Shown here: positions 55,399 to 64,000 of the stretch, piece by piece
Layout of the letters: each line of letters starts with the position of its first letter
How positions within the stretch are numbered: the first letter of the stretch is position 1
Origin: Posidonia oceanica
Taxonomy: Eukaryota; Streptophyta; Magnoliopsida; Alismatales; Posidoniaceae
Assembly (NCBI GenBank): GCA_037176725.1
Contig: JAZBRS010000023.1
Coordinates: 22,315,001 to 22,379,000 of the forward strand
Length of the DNA stretch: 64,000 bases
Reading direction: 5' to 3'
Notes under the pieces: model-generated
Told to the model about the DNA's origin: nothing
Databases searched by the model: none
The model's input: only the letters and a program-made list of their open reading frames with translations
Made by a program: the position numbers and the translations under genes

Positions 55399-58300
55399 TG
55401 TTGACACCCCATCTTGGCAGGCTTGGACCACTTGGAGCCCTCCTGGTGATTGCTGGACTCAAACCCAAACCAAACCAAACCCTAACCCTCCTCTTTACCC
55501 TTCAAAACTAAGCCAACTTGACCTAAGCCTTTACCCCTCTTCCCAAGCTCAAAACCTGACCAAAATCCATAGGAAAACCCACCAGCACCCACTTAGCAAG
55601 CCTACCCAAGAACCTAGAAATTTCCAAACCTAGACCATTCCCAAAAACCCTAGGAAACCTAGGCAAAACTCCCCTTTTTCTACACCTTAAAACCCTTCCA
55701 AAACCTTCTTAGAATCGAACCAAAACCTTAGAACCAACACTAGAAACCCTAGGCTACCCACTCACCAATTTTCATCCCATTCCAAGACCTCCAAGACCTC
55801 CATTCACCTAAATTATCCTTTTCTCTCTCCGGGATTATCATTTTCTCTCTCCTCTCTCTCTCCTGATTATCATCTCTCTTTTCATCCCCTTCTTGCTCCT
55901 TCTCTGGTCTGGCTGTGGGCCCCCTTTGTGCTTCTATCCTTCCTCTATCTTATCCCTATTTTTACTTTATTTTTAACACTTTCCCTAATTTTCAAAAAAT
56001 CCTTTTCCTTCAACCTATCTCTTTTCCTTTTATCTCCCTCATTTTTCCATTTCTTTCCTCCTTCTCTTTTCCTCTTCTCTCTTTTGCAAAAATCCATAAA
56101 AACTCCTAAAAATCTGTAAAACCCCAAAACATAAAAGAAACAAATTAGAACCCTAAGAAAAACAATTAAAAAACATTAAACAAGCAATTAAAAACCTAAA
56201 CTTAACTAAATCAAGCTAGAAGGAAAACCAAGCATGTGAGCTAAAAAATGCAAAACAAATCAAAAGAAAACACTGAAAAATCAAGAAAAAAACTAAAATG
56301 AAATCAGAACCCACCAAAAGTAAAAACCCCATCAGAAGAATTAAAAAACAAACCCTAAAAAGAAGAATTAAAAATCAAACACTAAAACAAGTAATTAAAG
56401 AAGCAAAAGACTTAATCTAATAAACATAAGAAGAACAACATAAAAAACTTAATTAAAAGAAAAAGAAAAACACACTTAAGAGATTTAAAGACACCCTATC
56501 AAACAAGAAAAATCAACAAGTAAAAATCAAAGCACAATTTAAAAGACTTAAGAAAGAAAAAACCCTAAGAAGACTAAGACTTAAAAACCTAAAACCAATC
56601 CTGGTTAATACAAAAATAAATCCTAAAAAAATCCTAATCAATATCCTAAGTGTCCAACAAGGGAAACACAATTTTTAAAACAATTTAAAACAAGGTTTAA
56701 CAAACATTTAATCAAGTGAAAACCAATTAAAAGCAAAACCAAAACCCTAAAACCCTAATCAAGCCCAAAACACATTAATCAACCCAAAATGGCCATTAAA
56801 AATTTTAATTAAAATCCAATCTACATCACAACCTTTCTAGTATTTTTTACTTATTTTTAATCTATTTTTCCTAATTTTATTTCCTTTCTTTTCCCTCTCT
56901 TTCTTTCTTTCATCTCTTTTTCCTTTTCTTTTCCTTGCTGGGCCCAATTCAGCCCGTCTCTCCCTTTCTTCTTCAATTCTTTTTCTTTTTTCCTTCGGCC
57001 CACAGCACAGTCCGGCCCACGCCTCTCCTTCTTCTTCCTCAACCTTCTCTGCATTTTTTTTCACCGGTTTTCTCCCGCGGCCAGCAACAGTCCTCCCTCC
57101 TTCTTTTTTGAATTCAACCTTCCATCCAATCATCCACAGAGCTCGCCGCTTCTCCTCTATCTCAGCACCTTTTCCGGGAGGCATTGAATGCCGGTCGCCT
57201 CGCCGACGCCCATCTCTTGTCTGTTGCAGTGGCCGCCGATTGATTTCAAATTCAGCAGCGCGCCAGCAGCCCGTTCCTCCTCATTTTTAAGCTTCCGTTC
57301 ATCTTCAGTTGGTGATCTTGAGTTGGCAATCAGAGTGAGCAATCAGAGAGAACCAGCAGTTAGCAATCTGAGAGAGCCCAATTCCAGAAGCAATTCCGTC
57401 CATTTCTTCCATCTGAAACAGCCTTCCCCTTCTTCTCTGCCTCCTCCATTTCCAGCAGAAAGAGTGGCCAGAGAGAGTGGTCTGAGAGCCTCCTTGGCAT
57501 CCCGGAGAGAGCCCCTCAATTCCCCAGCATCCTCCACCATCCCACGACCATCCCACCCTTGAAACCATCCAAAATCACCCTCAGATCACTTGAAACTCCA
57601 ACTGTAAATCCAACCCAACCTACTCCAGAATTGCCTTCACCCCAGCCCGCGGCTTCCTTCCAAACTCCACCCAGAGATTCACTGAACCTCCACCTTTCCA
57701 GAGCACCCGACCTCGAACCTAACCATCCACCATAGCCTGCAGACTCCACAACAAACACCTTGCTTCACTTCTGACCAGAAACGAACCCAATCTCCTATCT
57801 CACTCCACACTCTCCAGAAACTTAACCTGATCATTCGAATCGACTCTCCAGACCTCCAGCTACCTCCCGGAGGGCTCCACTCCACCGGACGAGCAGCAAC
57901 AGCCTCCCTCCATCTCCGGTTCCTTTCTGAGAACCCAAAAGCGCCGGATCTTCTGTCGAGCTGCAGAACCTCCGTCTGATCGACCGAGAAGTACCAGCAG
58001 CACCCCCTGAGAAGATCCAGACCTCCGCGGGCAGCTGGCGATCGCCGCAGCGACCGGACAGACGCCGTCGACCAGCTCCGGCACTGCTGAGGTCGGGAGG
58101 ACGCACCAGACACGCGAAAAGGTAATTCTTCACCTCCTCCGCTCTCTCTCCTCCCTCTGCTGCTTTTCCACCAACCAGAACCAGCTCTCCGGCTCTCCTA
58201 CTCCGACTGCAACTCGCCGGTCAGTCCTTCTTCTCCGGCGCCGGCCACCCGTCTCCCGGACGTTCCAGTCAGTGGAACGGTCCCCCGACGATCTCCAGAG

Positions 58301-60778
58301 CTCCGTGCAGTCGCCGGCGATGGTCCCCCCCCTCTCACACCTCCGCAGCCCTCCTGTGCCGGTGGTGGTGGGTGCCGGTGGTTCACTGCTACAGTGCCGG
58401 CCACCGCCGGCAGTTTACTGTGCTTTTATTTTCTCAGTTATATGGTTTCTGTGTGAATATTACATTTCTGCCTTAAGTTATCTCATTTTTGCGTTTTAGT
58501 CCTCTGTTCATTTAATCAGCTTAGTTTTCAATTAAATATCATGCTAAATTGCTGCTTTTATTTCTGCTTTTCTGTATTTACATTCAGGTCCTATTACTGT
58601 GCTGTTTAGTTATAACTTTTTGTGCTTTGGCCCCTCTGTTTTCAATTTTTGCACTTAGGTCCTGTTTTAAATCAGTTCATTTAAATGCATTGATTTTGCC
58701 ATATTGCATTGCATTCTGAGCCCCTGCTTTTTCTCATTTTTGCATTTTCATCCTCTGCACTGGAGAACTTAGGTTTAATTTTTAATTTCTGCTTGTTGCA
58801 TTGCATATTTGCCCCCCTGGTTTTGCATTTTTGCATTTAGGTCCATTTTAAATGGACAGTAACTGTTTTGCATGCATTTTGGCTTATTGCATTGCATTTT
58901 TAACCCTGTTTTTCCCAAAAATTGCACATCAGTCCTGTCTACTGATTTCAGAGCATGTTTACCATATAAAATTGCATATTTGACCCCTGCATGATTCAAA
59001 AATTACACATAGGTCCTTGCATCCTTTAAAAATCATGTAAAAAGACTGTTTTGCCCCTAAAGTTGCATCTTAGCTCCTATGCTTACAAAATTGCATATAG
59101 ACCCTCCACTTACATTCCCAGACTCCTCAGAACCCTGTTTTCTGGAAAATTTGCACTTTAGACCCTAGCTTTTTCCAAAATTACCCTCTGATTTCCATTT
59201 GTTTTCAAAACTTCTTCCAATGCATGCCCTCTTTTCAAAAGTAGTTTTCTGAACCCAATATTTTGCAAAATAACCCTTTGCCCTCTCCTGTTTTCAAAAC
59301 CCTCTCCTGTGGGCCCCATCCTTTTTGAAAAATTGCATTTAGCCCCCTTCTCTTTTCAAAAATGGCATTTGAACCCCTGTTTCTCTAAAAAATTCCCCTC
59401 TTGCCTCTTGCATGCATCCTGCATTCATTTAGCTTTGCATTTTAGCATCCCTTTGCACACACTAAGCACCTTTAGCTCCCCTTCACTTGGGAGGACCTTT
59501 TGCACATCCCTAGGACCTCCTGAACACCTAGATCTGTTCTTCTCCCCTGTTCTGGCCATCCTGCCTTGAAGCTGCGATATCTTCCGATCCGGCCGTTGGA
59601 TCTTCTCAAGTAAGCTGCCCAGGCGACCGCAGCGAAGCGCTCTTCAGCATGGACCAAGCAGTTCTTAGATCAGGCTCCCGGATTTCCAGGTATGTCCTCC
59701 TGAACCCCTGCATTGCATTCATTTGCATGCCATTTGCATAGTTTCCCTCGTTTTCGATTTCTGTTTCTTTGAGCATGTAGAATAGGGCCTCCTCTTCTTG
59801 TCTATCAACTCAGATCTCCGTTCGCGTTTCCCTATGTGTTTTGTGTTGAGTTTTCCTTGGATTTACCACTTAATGTGACTTTCTTCCCCCTTTTCCACGA
59901 TCCGATCGCATCGCGAGCTTTGGGCAGCATGCGAGACACATCATGGAACAGTTTAGTGGGAAATGGTCGCAAAAGAGGTGGTAATCCCCCCGTTTGCTCA
60001 CTCTCCCCTTTGTAGGTCTTCACACCTACTCTGTGTGGCCCCGAACAGCGCCTGTTCTCACACATGCGCTGTTCTGCTTCTCCTTTTATTGCTTCTAATC
60101 TTTTCCTTGCATTTGCATTCGCACAGCTTTTTCGAGGTTTTATCTCGCAGCTTTTGGCACCGTTTTGCGTGCCCGCTCTCGTTTTGGCACCGTTTTGCGT
60201 GCCTGCTTTGTCTTTCGTGTCGTTTTGCGCGCTTTCTTGTTTTTTGCCTCGTTTTGCGTGCTTTACGTCGTTTTCTCTTGCATGTCGATCGCATTGCATG
60301 GTTTTGCCGTTGTTTTGCTTTTTCGCTTGCATTTGCATATAGGGCTGTGATGCTTACTGCCTGGAGTTCTCACGAGCCAGGTTTCGCCCGGTTTGGAACA
60401 CAGACAGCGTAGCTGAGCACTTAGACAGCACGTTTACTTCCTTGCCCTGCATCTCTCCACTTAGAGCACAGCTTGAGCATTCATTTAGGCATTCATAGGC
60501 ACATAGGCATTCAATCCTGCATTTCCCTGCGTATGCGAGCGTAAGCCTAGAAAGACTGATTCTCGGGCGTGTCGGGGGTGCCTAACACCTTCCCCGCACG
60601 TAACAGGAGTCCTTGCCCTGTCTTTTGGCCCGCAATGACCATACTGCCCTTATCCTAGGCTAGAGTCATCTCATTTGCATGTATTTGCATTTGTTTTCTT
60701 TGCATTGCTTTGCTTTGCATTCCTTGCTTGGTTTTGCGTGTTAATTCACTCATTTTCCCCGATTTTCCTTGTCTCCTG
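55399..60778 (+). repeat. Giant LTR (5.4 kb), plus orientation, lacking its last about 135 bases
   Basis: It begins TGTTGACACCCC at 55399. It is the reverse complement, part by part, of the solo LTR at 42715-48544: the pyrimidine-rich start, the A-rich tract (56100-56800), the GC-rich leader (57100-58430), the 'gcatttaggtcc' repeat zone, ggcaccgttttgcgtgcc units and the conserved gtaacaggagtccttgccc block (60601). No polypurine tract precedes it. Confidence 0.7.
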
Positions 60779-63700
60779 CTGTAGCGATCCCGATCGGGAT
60801 CAGGCTCGCTATTTAGCGGCGATTGGATCCGAGGAAGAGGCTCGACTCGAAAACACTTAAAATCGAGGAGAAAAGAGAAAGATAAGACAAATCAGAGTCG
60901 CCACCATGTCTATTAACGGGAGACAAGGAAAACCGGGGAAATGCGTGAATTAACACGCAAAACCAAGCAAGAAATGCAAAGCAAAGCAATGCAAAAGAAG
61001 ACAAATGCAAATGCATGCAAAAGAGATGACTCTAGCCTAGGATAAGGGCAGTATGGTCATTGCGGGCCAAAAGACAGGGCAAGGACTCCTGTTACGTGCG
61101 GGGAAGGTGTTAGGCACCCCCGACACGCCCGAGAATCGGTCTTTCTAGGCTTACGCTCGCATACGCAGGGAAATGCAGGATTGAATGCCTATGTGCCTAT
61201 GAATGCCTAAATGAATGCTCAAGGTGTGCTCTAAGTGGGAAGAGGCAAAGCAAGGAAAGTAAACGTGCTTTCTAAATGCTCAGCTACGCTGTCTGTGTTC
61301 CGAACCAGGCGAAACCTAGCTCGTGAGAACTCCAGACAGTAAGCATCACAGCCCTATATGCAAATGCAAGCGAAAAAGCGAAACAACGGCAAAACTATGC
61401 AATGCAATCGACATGCAAGAGAAAACGGCGTAAAACACGCAAAACGAGGCGAAAAACAAGAAAGCGCGCAAAACGGTGCAAAAGAACGAAACCGGTGCAC
61501 AAAACGGGCGAGAAAGCAAGGCGGCATGCAAAACAGGCGAGAAAGCAAGGCGGCACGCAAATCGGTGCAAAAGACGGTGACGGGCACGTAAAACTGTGCC
61601 AAAACAGGGCGAGCGCGCAAAACGACGCGAAAGACAAAGCAGGCATGCAAAACGGTGCCAAAACGAGAACGGGCACGCAAAACGGTGCCAAAAGCTGCGA
61701 GATAAAACCTCGGAGAAAGCTGTGCGAATGCAAATGCAAAGAAAAGATTAGAAGCAGAAAAAGGAGAAGCAGAACAGCGCATGTGTGAGAACAGGCGCTG
61801 TTCAGGGCCACACAGAGTAGGTGTGAAGACCTACAGAGGGGAGGGTGAGCAAACGGGGGGATTACCACCTCTTTTGCGACCATTTCCCACTGAACCGTTC
61901 CACGGTGTGTCTCGCATGCTGCCCAAAGCTCGCGATGCGATCGGATCGTGGAAAAGGGGGAAGAAAGTCACATTAAGTGGTAAATCCAGGGAAAACTCAA
62001 CACGAAACACATAGGGAAACGCGAAATGGAGATCTGAGTTGATAGACAAGAAGAGGAGGCCCTATTCTACATACTCAAAGAAACAGGAATCGAAAACGAG
62101 GAAAACTATGCAAACGGCATGCAAATGAATGCAATGCAGGGGTTCAGGAGGACATACCTGGAAATCCTGGAGCCTGATCCGAGATCTGCTTGGTCCATGC
62201 TGAAGAGCGCTTCGCTGCGGTCGCCTGGGCAGCTTGCTTGAGAAGATCCAACGGTCGGATCGGAAGATATCGCAGCTTCAAGGCAGGAAGGCTAGAACAG
62301 GGGAGAAGAGCAGATCTAGGTGTTCAGGAGGTCCTAGGGGTGTGCAAAAGGTCCTCCCGAGTGAAGGGGAGCTAAAAGTGCTTAGTGTGTGCAGAGGGAT
62401 GCTAAAATGCAAGACTAAATAAATGCAGAATGCATGCACAAGCAAGAAGAAACAAGGGGAACAAACTTGGAAAAGACAGGAGTTCAAAAGCATTTTTGAA
62501 AAAGAAAAGGGGCTAAAATGCAAATTTTCACAAAAGATGGGGTCCACAGAGGAGGATTTTGAAAACAGGAGAGGGCAGAGGGTTATTTTGCAAAAGACTG
62601 GGCTCAGAAAGCTAATTTGAAAAGAGGGTATGCATTGGAAGAAGTTTTGAAAACAAAAGGAAATCAGGATGCAATTTTGGAAAAACTAGGGTCTAAAATG
62701 CAAATTTTCCAGAAAACAGGGTTCTGGGGAGTCTGGGAATGCAAGTGGAGGGTCTACATGCAATTTTGTAAGCATAGGAGCTAAGATGCAACTTTAGGGG
62801 CAAAACAGTCTTTTTACATGGTTTTTAAAGGATGCAAGGACCTATGTGTGATTTTTGAATCATGCAGGGGTCAAATATGCAATTTTGTATGGTAAACATG
62901 CTCTGAAAACACTGATAAAGGACTGATGTGCAATTTCTGAAAAAAACAGAGGCCAAAATGCAATGCAGTAAGCAAAAATGCATGCAAATGGTTACTGTCC
63001 ATTTAAAATGGACCTAAATGCAAATGTCAGAAAACAGAGGGAAGAAGATGCAATGCAACAAGCAAAAATAAAAAATAAAACCTAAGTTACTACAGTGCAT
63101 GGACCTATATGCAAAATCAGAAACATGCGGGGATGCAGAATGCAATTTCATATGGTAAACTATATGCAATTAAATGAACTGATTTACTGCAGGACCTAAG
63201 TGCAAAAAACGAAAACAGAGGGGCTAAAATGCAAAATAATACAACAGCACAGCACAGTAACAGGACTAGATTGCAAATACAGAAAAGCAGAGATAAAAGC
63301 AGCAATTTAGCATGGTTTTTAATTAAAAACTAAGCAGATTAAAAGGCATAAGGACTAGAATGCAAAAATGAAATAACTCAAGGCAGACATGCAATATTCA
63401 CACAGAAACTTTATACTTGGAAAAATAAAGGAACAGTGACTTGCCGGCGATGGTAGGTACTGTAGCAGTAAGCTACCGGACCTTAGCACCGCCGGCACAG
63501 GGGGCTTGTGGAGGCGCTGATCGGCGGGAGCTGGAGCTGACGTCCGTGCGGAGCTCCGGGGACCGTCGGGGCGACGTTCCGTTGGCTGGAGCATCGGGAA
63601 GAGCGGAGGCCGGCGCCGGAGAAGAAGCTCTGTCCGGCGAGTCGCGATTGGAGCAGGAAGGTCGGAAACGCTAATCTAAAGGGTGGAGAAGCATCGCGGG

Positions 63701-64000
63701 AAGAAAAGAAGACTAAGGGAAGAAGATTTTACCTAATTCCGCGTCTGAGGTGTTCTCCCGACCTCAGCAGTTCCGGAGGTGGCCGGTGGAGGTCGTCCGG
63801 TCGCTGAGGGCGTCGCCGGCTGCTCGCGAGGGTTGGAGCTGCTTCAGAATGGTCCTCCGGTGCTTCCCAGCTAGTTGGATGGAAGCTCCAGAGCTCGGAG
63901 GGAAATCCGGTGCTCTGTGGGTTCAGAGAAACAGCCGGGAGTCGGGGGGGTGTCTGCCGCTCGTCTGGTTGGATGGGACCCTCCGGGAGGTTGCTGGAGG
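57850..64000. repeat. Tail-to-tail LTR inverted repeat, arms of about 3 kb
   Basis: Bases 57850-60778 pair, as reverse complement, with 60917-64000, continuing beyond the window. Matching landmarks: cctccagc(t/a)acctcccggagg at 57850 with the end of the window, gcatttaggtccattttaaa at 58836 with 63000, ccctccacttac at 59104 with 62745, and ggctagagtcatctc at 60659 with 61025. About 138 bases (60779-60916) form the centre. Confidence 0.85.
60780..64000 (-). repeat. Giant LTR, minus orientation, running off the window
   Basis: In plus orientation it begins TGTAGCGATCCC (the LTR end on the minus strand). It continues with agagtcgccacc, caaggactcctgttacgtgc, cacgcaaaacggtgcc units and the GC-rich segment near 63440-64000. 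It is closely related to 42715-48544 and to the opposite arm at 55399-60778. Its start lies outside the window. Confidence 0.75.

Overview
This is nuclear DNA of a flowering plant with a large, retrotransposon-rich genome. Tourist-like MITEs, Tat/Ogre-type Ty3/gypsy elements and a SIRE-like Ty1/copia element would suit a monocot, but the sequence does not prove the species. No bacterial genes, CRISPR arrays, rRNA genes or credible tRNA genes were seen.

Region 1 (1-18,900) is gene-bearing. An intronless DYW-type pentatricopeptide repeat (PPR) editing-factor gene lies at 6,993-9,278. A gene like Arabidopsis At4g37920 (chloroplast protein of unknown mechanism) occupies 11,020-15,804. Its likely transit-peptide exon is at 6,494-6,671, and the splice phases agree. 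If so, the PPR gene sits wholly inside intron 1 of that gene on the same strand. A processed retrocopy of a VAMP71-type R-SNARE (12,440-13,440, poly-A at its 3' end, one nonsense codon) sits inside intron 3. The rest is AT-rich intergenic DNA with two MITE candidates, several short tandem arrays and a possible decayed plastid-protein exon.

Region 2 (19,014-64,000) is a stack of nested retroelements. In order: a plus-strand Tat element (5' LTR at 19,014, gag remnant at 22,403, no pol, hairpin array at 24,890-25,935, polypurine tract and 3' LTR stub at 26,949-27,039); a decayed minus-strand SIRE-like copia element (27,040-32,052); and a giant minus-strand Tat/Ogre element whose 4.7-kb 3' LTR is 32,053-36,780. 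That element's internal part (36,781-49,929) holds a hairpin minisatellite, an extra sense ORF (DUF7745/plant-mobile-domain-like) and pol with two RNase H domains. Its pol is split by a 5.8-kb solo LTR (42,715-48,544). At 49,930 it is interrupted by another minus-strand Tat element, whose internal region carries an antisense, intron-containing plant-mobile-domain gene (52,464-53,823). The right end is built from giant LTRs, including a tail-to-tail inverted repeat with arms of about 3 kb (57,850-64,000).

The most unusual signals are the double nesting of genes in one host gene, the intron-containing antisense gene inside a retroelement, and several unrelated minisatellite families whose repeat units are all small hairpins with compensatory stem changes.
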